In this document: piece after piece, positions 1 to 14,000 of the stretch
How positions within the stretch are numbered: the first letter of the stretch is position 1
Layout of the letters: each line of letters starts with the position of its first letter
DNA from: Lichenostomus cassidix
Lineage: Eukaryota; Chordata; Aves; Passeriformes; Meliphagidae
Length of the DNA stretch: 64,000 bases
Assembly: GCA_008360975.2 (NCBI GenBank)
Contig: CM039182.1
Location: forward strand, 15,782,324-15,846,323
Reading direction: 5' to 3'
Position numbers and translations under genes: made by a program
Notes under the pieces: model-generated
What the model was told of the DNA's origin: nothing
The model's database searches: none
The model's input: the letters and a program-made list of their open reading frames with translations, nothing else

Positions 1-2632
1 AGCACGTTTAGCATTTTTCTTGTTCTTATTTTCTGAGCTTTTCCAACCTAATAGAGAATGACTGATCCTACTGGTGATCTGAGAGGGATGCAGTGGAGGA
101 ATCACAGCAGGCTGAGCACCATAGCAATACTGTGACTACCAGTTTGGCTACTTTATTGTGCAAGCTGATCCAAGGAGGGATTAAGAGGATTTTGTTTTCC
201 ATTTTTTAAGTTGAATGGGCTGGGATGAAAGCCTTTTACTGCATTTCTGAACAAGTCAGGATATTTAGAAAAGCAGGAACAATGGACTGCACCAGACTTG
301 GACTTTGAGCAATATAAAATCATTTTCCATAGGAGACTGTATGAAACCACCCAGCTTTCCTGTCTTTGATCCTTTAGTGGTCACTGATGACCTCTCGTCT
401 TTCTCTGTTCCTTAAAGCCTTCTGCAAGGAGCCACCCCGCCGCTGTCTGGTGAGTAATGGGAAAAACGCAGCCCTGAACGTCTGATTGCCAGGACATATT
501 AAAGTCTGAGGGATGTGTGGTGGTTCAGATCAAATACGAATCAACAATAAGCCATGGCTTAAATTGAGTTGACCTTCACCTTCTGACAGGTTTGAAAATG
601 ATTGATTGTTTTTCATTTGTTCCTCCACACCCCCCCATGCTCCCCACCCCCAATTCCTAATTAAGGACAGAAGCAAAGGGAACAGCTAATTGTTATCACC
701 AGTTTGGATTTCCAGACTAAGAAACGTCAGTTCAGGGAAATGTTGTCCAAATGTTTTGCTACACTGACCCACGGCCAGGAATTTTCAACACTGCGCTCAT
801 TGCTAATCTGTATGCATCAAATCATGCACATTTTTCTCTTTTAGCACTTACCACTTGTGCCTGCAGACCGTTCAGGTCTTGACCAGAGCTTCTGCCATAG
901 AGGCAGGATTTCTCTTTCCCACTAGCACAGAGAGTGCAGGCAAGGAGGGAGTAAGCCTCAAGTTTAATGATCAATACCTCATTGCAGATTGCTGACCTTT
1001 CATCCCTGCCACCACAGTGAGCTGCAGACTTTGTTGACACTTTTGCAAAACCAAGGCCTCAGTACCTCACATATATTAGCTTTTGTGGCCCTTTGAAGGC
1101 TACTGCTATTTAGTTAACTTCACCCATATACCTGTTGCTTGATATGTACTTGTTCTACACAATTAAGGGTTTGCAGTTACATTGCTCAAACTGAGTACAG
1201 TTTTACTAAAACCAAGGCTGTACAAATGGCCAAGCAAGCTCTCAATTCAGCAGATTGCAAAGGAAGAAGTCTCTTGATCTGGACCACGCAAAACAGTACA
1301 AAATTTGTGACTAAACGTCTCCTGCAGCTCCTGTGAATCTACACAGTAGCGTGGGCACATGTGGAAGCAAAGGTTCATCAACTGGCTCCCAGAGGGGAGC
1401 AGAAGGAGGGTTTGTCTTCTTCCCTTCCCTCCCTCCCTCCCCCATGTCTGTAGCCCAGCAGTTATCTCAGCTGGCTTATGTTACAAATGACCCAACTTCA
1501 AAACTTGTCTGTCTGATTTGGAGGGCTCCAGAGGCTTACCCCAACTTTTAGCTTCTTTCACAAGGAATACCAGACATCTACACCAAGCAATTATTTTATA
1601 TAGCTTCCCTTTAGGTCATCTTGCAGCAGGAGGCCCACCCTGGGAATCACTCCAGTCCTAGCACATGGGGACTCTCAACAGGCCAACACACTGAAGGACT
1701 GTTTCTGCTTTAGGCACTAGCAGCAGCAACCTGGGCCAATAAATCTTCCATCCTTCACAGAGGAAAAATCAGCCAGAAAAACCTGTACAAAACCTTATCT
1801 CAAAGCAGGTCACCACTAGGTTGATTATCAGGTGTATTAAAGTCCATTTTTGTGCTTAATTGTACTCATCAGAAATCTACCATATTAAAAAATAATGGGA
1901 AGTTCTTTTTCAATAAGTAAATGGGAAAGGTGTCAGAAAGACAACAGGTACTGCCAGCAATCACGTGTAATAATTTGGAAGCACATTACACCTCTAAATG
2001 AAGCATGTCTGTTAGTGTTCACACACATCACAGTGTCTGAGTTTATGTTTAAAGACCATAAATAACTACACTGCCAAAGTAATAAAGCACATGCAAGCTA
2101 CTAACCTAGAGACAGCATGACTACAGCAGTCCAAACTGTCAGGTATAGTTTACAACTTCACAAAATTTTGGAAACAACAACTGTGAAAACTGGCTATCCA
2201 CATGTAACAGAAATTTCTTCTACTGGCTGAGATCAAGCACAGAGCTGAATCCCATATGTGTATTTTTGTGAGTATCCACACTATAGGTATACATGCATGT
2301 GTATATATGCACAAATACTAAGAGTACCAAAGATTTTTTTTTAATTTCGGCATTTTCTAGAGCTTATTTAGATTTTTCTCTAATGGATGTAATAAATAAA
2401 AAACAAAGGAATTTAAATCATTATCAGGATAATCCACTACCATTCAAAGTTTTTAATAATAACCAGAGTTTTAAAGCACATTTAGCAAATTATGACCGAT
2501 ACACTCAAATTCAGCCCATTGGTCAGTATATCTGGAAGATAAGTTTTATTAATACTGATATCATACAAAAGAACTGCAAAGGAAGACAGTGCAGTCAGAT
2601 TACTCTGTGTGAATGATATTATATTTATGAAA
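1..2632. other. Intergenic, nothing firmly identified
   Basis: AT-rich unique-looking sequence. Short frames on both strands show no family resemblance. A pyrimidine tract with CCCTCCCTCCCTCC lies near 1426-1442. Confidence 0.6.
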
Positions 2633-2657
2633 ACACACACACATATATATATATATA
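2633..2657. repeat. (AC)n(AT)n microsatellite
   Basis: Five AC units run directly into seven AT units. It lies in AT-rich intergenic DNA. Confidence 0.95.
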
Positions 2658-4761
2658 GTTAAAATACTATGTACAAATAAATCTCAAGAAATTCTGTCAA
2701 AATCTAAATCTTTTTTAATGTATTCTTTGGAACAATACATACAAGCTTCAGCTGTGAGCTTGATCTCAGCCAATGGAAGAGATTTGTTGATACTCTCAGG
2801 TAGGTATTCTTCACAGTTCTCATTTCCAAACTTCTGCAAAGTAATAAATCACACCTGACAATTACTATTGATTTTCTGTATTTTGAAATTGCTTTGTTCA
2901 GAAATCAAATTAAGCTTGTGAAGTGGCAGCAACTGTACTTTGTCATTAGTTCAGATTACAATTTTTGTGTAGGGCATTTCTATTTGAGTGTTTTGAGTTA
3001 TCACTGTTTTCTAGTTGGACATGTGATAAGTAAAATCAACCAGATCCACAACTGATTGTGATTCTTCTCAAGACAGAAGAGCCTCCTCCCCCAGCCAGTG
3101 GAATGTGCAGGATATTTCTGAGCAGACAGCATAAAATAAATTATGAGCTTAGAAGAAATTCCTTAACATTTTATTGGTTTGATTCCATAAAACATGCAAT
3201 AATTATGCCCATTCTCAGTATTAATTTTAACACTTTCTAATATTTTTAAATACATGTATTTCTGTTTGGTGGTTTCAGTTTCCCTTGTTTAGTACTTGAA
3301 GCCCTCAGCTGAGATTTTGAGGGGAAAGAGTCAATTCCCATCAGACACTGGTGTTTTTTCTAACCAAAGGACAAAATCCCCATCCCTCTCAAATCAACGA
3401 AGGCTCAGGTTCTAGGCCAGAATCTGACAAGCAATGTGTTTGATGTTAATCACTTTCTCTTGGGTGTCTCTGTGGATGTGTTTCTGTGGGAGCCAAGGGG
3501 ACAGTCATAAATCAGCGGCTCGCCTGGTGCTGTCCAAGGTAACAGCGTCCTGCCGTGCTGGGCTGCACCCAGGGCTGCTCCATGACACACAACTCAACAC
3601 AACTGTGTGCTGCACTGCTCACACAGCCAGGGAGAGCATCACTTCAGCAGCATTGCCCCATCTTCTTGGGACTTGAGTATCAAAGTCATGACTGGAACCT
3701 CTCCCCAAGACAATACACATAGATCCAAGTACCAGCTTTTCAACTTCTCTGAATCTTAACAGGCCCCCTCAAAACAACCCAAACCCAGAAAAGATTAATA
3801 TCTGTGTTTGAAGAGCCTGTGACATTTTGGCAAATGTTTAATCACAGTAATTCAAAATGCATCATCCATTATTTTAAGCTTCTTTAAACTTCCCAGAAAC
3901 ATGCCTCTTTGCTGTCTCAGTAAGTCTCGTAAAGTCAAAATTGCAGCGACACAAAAGTTGCATTTTTAACAGAGACTGCATGCAACCACAGAGATCTACT
4001 TGGCAGGAAGGGAGAAAGAGAGATCTGTGTGTATGCTTACATACACCTTCACTGTTTCAGGCAATGTATAATAATTTCCCTTGTGAATAGCTATAAAGTT
4101 ATTGTAGCATTAAAGCTGGATAGACCTACAGTAATGGCATTTCCTGACATTTCCAAATGTTAAAAGGTCAACAAAAACAGTACGTATGGAAACAATCTCT
4201 TGTCATTACATTCTATACCACAAATTAAATAAACATTTCCTCTTTTTTCTCCCTTCTGCTGTCATTCAATGTAAAAACCTAAACTAAGCCATCAGAATAG
4301 CATGAAGGCAGTAAGAGCTTTAATTAAAGAAGAATTCAATAAAAGCAATCTATTCAGTTTCAGTTAGATTCAGTTTTTCTTCACTTACTAAGAATTAATG
4401 AAATTACAGCAGTAACCACTCACTTAAACATGAATCTGTGCAGAGAAACTCTTCCTCAAAAGGAAACTTCTAGTAGCAAGAGCCACCCATCCCTAACCAG
4501 TACACAGACTGTTAACATACTGTGATAATTCCCTTTGCTTTACACACTGTGCAAGAACACAGCTCCCAGTGAGGCATGAAAGCTCAGACACTGCCTTGTA
4601 CACACCAACAAACCCATCAACAATAATTTTTTAACTGCTTTTAAAATCAGAGCAGGATCCAGCTGCTCCTAACATCAGCCTTAATCTCTATGGGTCACAC
4701 CTTATTAGACAAATCAGCAATCAGCACTGGGATGCTCAGCACAGATGGTCATTGTCCATAA
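2658..4761. other. Intergenic, nothing firmly identified
   Basis: No repeats or exons recognised. The AT-rich part at 4.20-4.40 kb contains several TAATTAA-type homeodomain cores, which is weak evidence on its own. Confidence 0.6.
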
Positions 4762-5085
4762 AATCACAGAATCATTTAGGTTGGGAAAGACCTCCAAGAT
4801 CATCAAATCCAACGTATGTTTGAACACTACCATGTCAACTAAACCAAAGCATTCAATTCCATGTCCATGTTTCTTGAACACCTCCAAGGATGGTGACTCC
4901 ACCACTTCCCTGGGCAGCCCATTCCAGCCCTTTCAGTGAAGAAATTCTTCCTGATACCTAACCTGAACTTTCCCTGGCACAACATGAGGCCATGTCTTGT
5001 CCTGTTTCTGTTTGCCTGGGGGAAGAAGCCAACTCCCACTTGGATACAATCTCCTTCCAGGCAGTTGTGGGGAGTGAGTGCTATG
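4762..5085 (-). repeat. CR1 LINE 3' end, minus orientation
   Basis: The reverse complement of a CR1 tail starts at AATCACAGAATCATTTAGG. It continues through GACTCCACCACTTCCCTGG, TTCTTCCTGATACC and the Cys-less tail of the former ORF2. The copy is 5'-truncated and diverged. Open frames overlapping it on either strand are repeat artefacts. Confidence 0.88.
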
Positions 5086-8000
5086 ATAGCCCAAAATAGT
5101 ATGACTGAGGGAGCAGACATATGTCTCAAAGTCAGCAAGAGAGACTTGGAGATGTCTTCTCCTGCCAATTTGTTTCATTGCTGCAAATTATTTTCCTGTC
5201 CTTTCCCTGCATCTAAATACACAAATAAATAGATAAATAAGGGTCTGTACCAAGGATGTTCCTCAGTTCTTCACCAGTTTCTTTCTTCTGCAGAAAATAA
5301 CCTGGTAAAGCACAAGTCAAAAGGAAGATTTCTGAAATGGCACCACCACCTCTGTGCTGTCCAAAATGTGCCCCCTCAGGCAGCACAACCACACGAAGTT
5401 ACATTCCCCCTAACAATAACCTGTTGTGTCCGTTGAGGAATACCAATGTTGTTGCTCAGGCAGTTTGCTATAGGCATCCTCAACGGTTTTGGTACAGCTT
5501 ACCAGCAACATCTGGAGAACAGCCTGACATACTGAAACTTTTCTTTGCTCTCATTTTTTGTGCGGATGTGATGATAACTTCTCTTGTGGCCCTCTGCTTT
5601 CATAATTGGTGCTTCTTCTCTTGTCCCACATCTGAAAAAGGGCCTGAAAACTGTACACCTCCTAAATAGAAGTTATTTGCCCCACTGGCTTTGGCACTTC
5701 TTGGCCTTCTAGACATCTGTTATCTTCAAATTATTTTCCACGGACAGAAAATGCACAAACCCATACAGTGGTTGCACTGTCACCCTCTCTGTCCTAGGGC
5801 AAATTTTTCTCCTGGAGGAAAAATTACTTCTGCAAACATCTGGAATAAGGCATTTTTACTATTTAGACCCACTGCTTTCAGCTGCACAGTAGCACACACC
5901 TAATCTATGTGCAGAGGATGACACTTCACCTTTCACCAGACATGTAGCCTCGCATACGAAATGGAAAATGAGAGGCTCTGGTAATGTAACAGTTCAGAGC
6001 ATAAACTGCTGGTTAGATCTTCAAACACACCCCATACCCCTCAGGCTGGTGGAAGACGCATGAGGCTCTGAGGACAGATTAGGGTCAACTACAGGAAGTT
6101 CCATCCCAAACTTTGTTTCCAGGACCTGGACCCAGAATGAATACGGTAGGAAAAACCTCCCTAATAAGTCAAACTCTTTCTTCTTTCACTAAATAAACCA
6201 AACATTTTTCTAACCTGTATTGTTTCTGGCTCTGCTCACTGCTCAGCCCCTTATTGCAGCTTACTCCAAAATTCCTTACTGGGTGTTTGGCAGAGTGAGT
6301 ATGATCTATAGCGTGACCTTGCAATTCAGAGCACCGCTGTCATTCTGCATAATGCACTGTAAAGCATAGCTTTTATTGGAAATGAAGCTGCATAAATAAA
6401 CACTCTAATGTGAAGTAAAACATTTTGCGTTAGCAATGTGCAGATATAGTTTGGGAGAAATTAGTTATTAGAGAGCCAAAAACCAAGCAGCGATGTGCCT
6501 ACATTATTTTGATCCTTTAAAAATATAGCCAGACTCTAATAATTTTATTTCAGTTTTGTAGTCTTTCATTAGGGGGAAGATTTGTTTGCATACTAGAGAG
6601 AGCTGAATGGGATTAAACCCTTCTCCGGGGCTCTTTCATCAGAGATTCAACCCTCTACTTCACCACAATGTCTATAGACAGGCACTGATTGCATGACGTA
6701 AGGAAAGAGCAAAGTGAATCCAGTTTTGCAAACCTGATCAAAGATGGGTTGTGCTTTAGTTATCTAAGTGGAACCTCTTTGTCTCCACCAGAGTAGCTTT
6801 ACTTTTCTTACATATGCTTTCTGACAGCTTGCTGAAAAACCATCTTGCTAATGCATGCATTCTAACATGCTTTAATTTTGTGCTTTTTCACTCCATTATT
6901 AATTGAGCCATCACTATTTGTTCAGAATTCAAGGCTGACTGCATCCAGTGCACTTAAAAAACATATGGGCAAAACTCATAGGCATCAGCTTTGCATACCA
7001 TACAGCATGAGAGGTGACAGTACCAATTATGTGTCTGGAAAGAGACACTCCAGCCGGGCTACAGACAGTTAGCTAATATTATTCCAATGTGTCATTTTGA
7101 GAGGGAATAAACCTGTCCTGGTCATCAGCTATGTAAAATGCTGGAATCATTAGGCTAACTCTGGCAGTATCTTGCTGGTTGGGTTGGGTTGGTTTTTCAG
7201 TAACAATACTCACAGTCATTCAGTCAAATACTTGTGCCAGAGCTTTCGCCCACAGAAAAAGCTGCTCCTCCTTTATGAGCACATTGGTGCTTTGCTTAGC
7301 AGGTTGCAGTGTCACATCTGGCACCCCTTGGAGAGCCAGCAATAGGCATTCAACATGGTCTCTGCAGCAGACCATTCCTGGGGCAGTTGTTTGCTCCAGA
7401 AAACATACCCCAAAACAAAAATAAGAGAGAACATAATGAAAAACACAGAGCCACAGGATAGCAAATACAGCTGCTTTTTCCTTCCTCCATTACTTCAAGG
7501 CCATCCCTGCAATATGGGTTTCATTAATGGCTCAGAGACAACACTGCAGAACTACAAGTTCACGATGTTGTTGGAAAAGCCACCCCATGACATTTTATAC
7601 GGTTTGGGTCAGGGGCAGGGAAGAGGAGTTTTAATTTTTTTTTTTTTTACACAAACCAACTTTAAAGAAAATTATTATTAGGTGCATTTTAACACTGGCA
7701 GCAGCTGGGCTGAAGTGAAAATATGCATGTACACTTAACCAACAGCAAAAACTTTCTGTGCAGCTTTACACAAACTAGAAAAAAAAAAAAAAGAAACATA
7801 AATATGAGACATAAGCTGGGTTTGAGCAGCTGAGTACAACTCTTGAATTTGCTCAATTTGAAAGGCCTTTGGATCAGGGTCAGTCACTTCATCTGTGCTT
7901 AGCTATAGATTGATGGATCTCCCATCCTCTATTCATAGTTTTCTACTAAATCACACAAACAATTATTTCACAGTGTCATCATATTTGAAAGTCAGGTACT

Positions 8001-11000
8001 ATAAAAATAAAGCATAATGATATCAGACAGCCCGATGTTAGTGAACTATTGAAACACAGTATTTACATCAAGAAATATATGGATTTCACCTTCAAGTGAG
8101 CTTTCAACTTGGCCAATTATCAGAGTTTCAGATACATAAAACAATTCTGTGAAAGCAGAGTGGAGATAAAACAGTACAGTTCTGAAACTACCTCTAAGAC
8201 ACTAATTAGTATTTGAGGCTGCCATACAGCCAGCCCCACAGTGGCCTTTCAGCCCAAATAACTGCTATGCCCATTGCAGCAGAGCCTGGCTGTGCTGGCA
8301 GCAGGGCACCAGTGCCAGGCTCAGCTCCTGTGATCGTCCAGCCTCAGCCATCCCTGTGCCCCACCACACTCAGTGCTCCAGGACAGCCACATCTCCACCA
8401 CTCAAACAGGTGCTTTATTCATGGCTGGCAAAACAGAATAATTTCACAAAGCCTGAAGTTTCTAGTCCAGAGGAAACCTTCCCAGTGGTGTAGCAGGATA
8501 CAATGGCCTCAGCTGGGCACAGCCTGACAAAGCCCAGCCTCCCTCAGCCTCACCGAGGCTACTCTGCTTCTCTCACCATGTGGGAGAGCACAATGGGGCT
8601 GCCTGCACCTAACAAGTCCCTAAAGAGCTGCTCACAAAACAAACCTACTGGATACATCACCTGAAACAGAGAACAACAGGAAATGTTTCAATTTATGAAT
8701 TGCTCTGCTGCAGTCCAGGACGAAATCACATCCCATGTTCCACCTGCTGAGACAGGAAAGGACCTGCCCAGTGAATGAAGGCTGTCTAGTCTCTTGCATT
8801 GCATCTACAAAGCTAGAAAAGTCAATTAAGAGGCCTCTGATCTGGAGTACATTTATGTATAAATATTCTAGGCTAGGCATACTCTATATATACATGTCAT
8901 AACAAATTTCCTTGGGCATTTGTGGTGAGCTGTCCTGGTACTACTTATTAGAGAAAACACTGGATACTGAAAGTCTGCTTGTCTCCTCACACACTGCTGG
9001 TGTAAGAATATTAAACTCATATCTTCAGTCTTACATTATGTATTCTTTGCCTGACTTTGTTTTAATTGTTTTTGTGTGTGTGGACAAATCCCAAGGCATA
9101 TGTGCAAATTAGGATTCCTGTCCCATGCCAGTCTGGGCACATGACTTGTTTACAAGCTCATTTAAAAATGTGAGTCTTGTCATTTCAATCTGCTACAGTA
9201 ATTTAGCTCTAATGTGGAACTGGTGCCAGGGGTTTGAAGGGTTATTTTTCCTCTCTGTGGACAAACTGCTATATTGTGGTTACATTCCTACTTAATGGCA
9301 TGAAGCCACTTAAAAGAGCTAACCTGCTCTATGCAAATGTTAACAATAACAATTTTCTGATAATACCATTCCACTTAAAATAAAATAGAAAATCAACTGC
9401 TGCTGTTACTGAAATATGCAGGTACTCAGACCCATGGCATGATGGCAGAGAGTGCTCCCTCTGCTTGCATCTCTGTCACAGACAAAAGCTGGGCATGAGC
9501 TCTGAAATAACTGGATTATTCTCGATATGTTTGCAAAATCAGATGAGCTTACTGTTACCGCCATGTAATTGTCTCTCCCATAATTCCCCATTCTTTTCCT
9601 TTTCCATATCATGACAGAGAGCAACACAGGAATGCAGTACTATGCAGCATGGCTAAAAGAGCATCAGCAGCAGACTTGGAGACAGGTAGATGGCTCTGAG
9701 GCCAAAGCAGAGGCCCAAAGCAAACCAAAGGGTAAGAAAAGCGCTGGCAACTGGGTGCCACGTCTGGAAGATGTATAACTTCATCTTGCAGATGCAGTTA
9801 ATGCTGAGTGGCCAGAGCAGTTGTCTTCAATTATGGTGAGAGCCAAAGGGTAGAGAGAAACATAGAGGGTAATGAGAACTAGATGCTGTTCTGCCAGTTC
9901 TTGAAATATTATATGTTTATTCATTTAGTTACCAAAACACCAACTGTTTTCAAAAGAAATCTAAACTTTGTATATGTCTGGGTGCAATACAAGTGCACAA
10001 ACTAGTCTGCATGCAAGACAGTAGTTAGCTACAGTGGATGGCAATGGTACTGATGTTTATAATTCATAACACCCTCTTGGTCAAAATCCAGGAATCTGGC
10101 ATAGGTACTGAGGCATTATGAAATCCCCAGAAATTGTCATCACAAGTAATTCAGAGATTATTATCTGCAGAACCCCAAGAATGTGCTTTGTAGCACACAC
10201 TGTCCTTGTCCTAAATGCTTATACTCCTGTTTGAAATGTCACTTGTCACGAGGGAGGACACTTGTCCAGCGCAATTTTAAGATCAGTAATGGCATGATTT
10301 ATGGCAGAAAGATCACAGCTCTGCTCAGGAGACATTGGCAACTCCTCAGGAAATATTGATTAGATGGTGAAAAGCTTAGCTTCCTTCTCTGTGGAACAAT
10401 AGACTCTAGCTGGGTTCTTTGTACTGAAACATATTGTATACAAAGCAGATGACAGGCAGAGAACATTGACTCAGATGGAGAAGAGACTTAATTCATGTCC
10501 TCACCCTCTCCTGCTTTCAGAATTGCCTTAAGCCATGCAAAACATCTCTTTGAGGCACAGGCAGTACAGCTACAAATAAAAAATCAGGCCATTTTTAGCT
10601 CTGTCTCTGCAAGTCTCCACAGCTCATGTCATTCACAGCTCCCCTTAGTGCACTGCCTCAGGCTTAAGTGTAATTTACTCCCAAGGCTGTTCCTCTCCCC
10701 CTGTTAGATCTTCTGTCACAGGGTATCATCCCTCCCTTCCTCCTGTCCATCACTGGGTTTCGGTCTGGGCACCACCATCCACCACCTTTCTCAGTGCAGC
10801 ACTACCAGAAGGCTGATTGCTGCTCAAGGTATTCCAAGGAGTCAGACTAAAACCAAGCTCTATCAGCCTGCAGGATTTCTCTTACCATGCAAGAGCAAGT
10901 TCCACTGTTCCACACAGGCATCTCGTGATTAATGTTTTTCCCTTTCCTGTATCAGGTCTGGTTTAAGTTGTAGATGTTAATAGTTGACGCTGCCCTTTTA

Positions 11001-14000
11001 CTTAATCTAAGCCACCTTGAAAACTCTGGGTGGCATTAAATAACAAAGTGTGTGCAATAAAATAAATGGATTGTATATACCAGTAGGATAACATTCTTCA
11101 AATGGTTGGAATCTCAAATGAAGCATGAATAAGGAGCAGTCTAACACCTTTGGAGTTAGACAAATCTGAACCAGCCAGACTATGGGTACTTGGCTTTTCA
11201 GATGTAAGAAATCAGTAATTTTCTTTGTCAGAACCTACAGTAGGCTTTGAATGTTTTTCTTATTCCTTGGCTAAAATAATAAATCAAAGAAATTCATGGT
11301 GTCATATGCAAATGGAGATACTACCAGTTCAAAACAGAAGGAATACAGCTTAAGGCCCGGCTGTCTGAAATCTTAACCTTTTAAATGTTAAAAAAAAAAA
11401 GAAAAAAAGAAAAAAAGGACTGATATGATTAATTTTGTTACTAGATCCAACAAAACGTGGACATAATAAATTACAGTGAAGAGAGAGCTATGATTCCTAT
11501 ATCTGGATATCCATCCAACGCTGCAGGCAGCAGCACTGCAAACTGTGCCCATAAGACTCACTCCTTCTGGTGAATTGAGGGTCTTTTGTTAAGCCTCCAA
11601 AGTTTCAAAACATGCTGTTCTGAAGTCCATAGCCTTTTGAGTCAACGGTTTGTGAAAATAATTCACCAACACACACAATGGTTCAAGCACTATGGCATAT
11701 AACACACTGTACTGGCTGTATCAATCAGTCGTAGTGTTGAGGACACTGAGTTTAATACAAATTGTTTGCCAAAGGAGAACATTACTTGAAAAGAAGAGAG
11801 GTTACTCAATGTTTTTCTTCCAGGTCCGTGAATGCCTTACTTTTGAAGGTTACTTATGCCACCAAGTTGTCCACATGTGCAGTGCTATAAAAATTCCACC
11901 ATTGGAGTTCAAGAGATATTTAAAAAGTAACAGGCAGAATCCTAGCCAAAGAAGTATTTTATCTTTGTAGACAGAACTTGGTAAACTAAGTTTCATGTCT
12001 TCCTCAATCAATTTTTGCTCTTGATGGAATATGTAGATGATAAGCACATCATGCTGTTCAAAAGCTGACTGTGAAAAATTCTTACTTTATATTCTGCAAA
12101 TATAAATACAGCCCCTGATTTAGCAAATGAACACAACATCTTATGGTTTTGTGGTTATTTTTTTTTAACTCCAATAATGATGAAAACCTTGAACAACCAA
12201 TTCATAATTTATACCTGTTTCATGCATGGGCCATTTGTTAGAACTAGAACTGTTAGCAAGAAAAAGTATTTATTTCTCCCTCTAGCTCCATCTTACCCTA
12301 TTTGCGATCTGATAATCTGGTTTAAAATAGTTAGTTTATAGGTTTATAGGAGTCATATGTGGTCAAACAAAGAACACACCCTTGAAAATACATATTTGAA
12401 GTATTGTCTCAAAAGAAAAAGTTATGTTTATTTACCTAAAATCTGTCACACACATGCAAAGTATCAAGAGTCATTTGAAACTTAAAGATCCATAATAAAG
12501 TTCTGAACAAGAAAAATAAAGGCTATGAACATACGCTTACAACCACTCCATAATTATCAACAAGGCTTTCTTTATGAAACTCCTGTTTCTCTTAGTTGCT
12601 GCTTTAGTTAAATCCACAGAGGACCACAGAAAGGGAAACATCTCAGTTCCTGTGCAAAACACAATCTTTTCCCTTGATGGCAAGAGGAAAATCATGGTGC
12701 ATAAGAATTCTTTAATATATTTGCCTTTAGAGTTTATTGACTTTACTTCTACTGGTATTCTACCATATAGGAATAACATTTAGTTACCAAAACTGAATCC
12801 TTGCTGACTTAAAGACCCATCCATTCAACAACAGTTTTGAATGAGTTGTATTAATTTAAGCAGTAGGAAGCTAGCTGGACAGAGAGCACTAGGTCAACTA
12901 ACTATATTTTAAAGGTTTTCTTTCTTAAAAAAAAAGGGGGGGGGGAGAAATCAAGCCTGAAAATGTGCACCATAAATTAGGATTCAGTGGCTGAAAGGCA
13001 GAGCAAACATCCCTCTGGGATAATAAATCAAGTAATTACTTGAATTTGTATCATCTTAGAACATTTTTCAACTTTATTTATTAGGTAGCTGAATGATTTT
13101 ATCTTATCCATGTGTAGTCATCTAGTTCTGCCTGTATCAAGCTGTTCCAGACAGCATCTCTCAGAGCAGCAGCCTGTACAGTGTTGGAAAGAGGCTACCA
13201 TTGATGAGTATGGTTTTGATTTCGGAAAAGTGAGCTGTCTGTCTTTATCATGGATTAAGGTATCATTCGAAGGTACACAGTACACTTGGCTTGGAGTGAG
13301 CCAAGGTAGCCTCCATCCCCAGCAGCCCTCCAGCCAGGCTTCCCATCTGGTTCTCATAAGGCTCCCCAGCTACATTTCATCCTGTAAGCTGAAGAGACGA
13401 TGCTAGATTAAAAGCAGGCCCAGCAGCGATAGGTTTCAGAAGTTGGGGCAGGTATTCTAATTATGTAACACATGTAGTCATTTCTGGTACATAAATTGGC
13501 TTCTTACTGGTACATATTTTATTGGTACCAGTTTCTCCAAGAACAGGCATGCTAAGGTAAATCATATCAACCTGCACCAACCCATCAGGGTAAGGAAAAT
13601 TTCTGTTTGTTTTGCCTCTTTAGTTCACTTTTAACTATCTTTTAATTAAACACTAGAAGACTAGTAAATACAACCTGCTTAAACCCTTGCAGCCACAAAG
13701 ATGTCATTGTCAAAGATGCTACAAGAGGACTCACATTTTCTCAACCCCAACTTGTCACTCCATTTTCAACACCACAGCCTCCCTGGCACAGAACCTCAAG
13801 CTCACACAAAATCCCCCAGAGCTCAGTGGGATTCGAGGGCTGTAAGCTTCCTAACAGGCAGATCCTATTGCAACACTGGGGACAATTGTACCAGAAAAAT
13901 GGGATTTAGAGTTGCCATAGGTACTATTTCAAGAGCAGCATACAAAGCCATGTAGCAAGCATTACACTTGCTCAGTGATATACTTCTGTGTATTGGTTGA

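Noticed and set aside
4839..5178. Overlapping minus-strand frames of 109 and 81 codons
   Set aside because: They are translations of the truncated CR1, not in the true ORF2 frame throughout, and have no start context.
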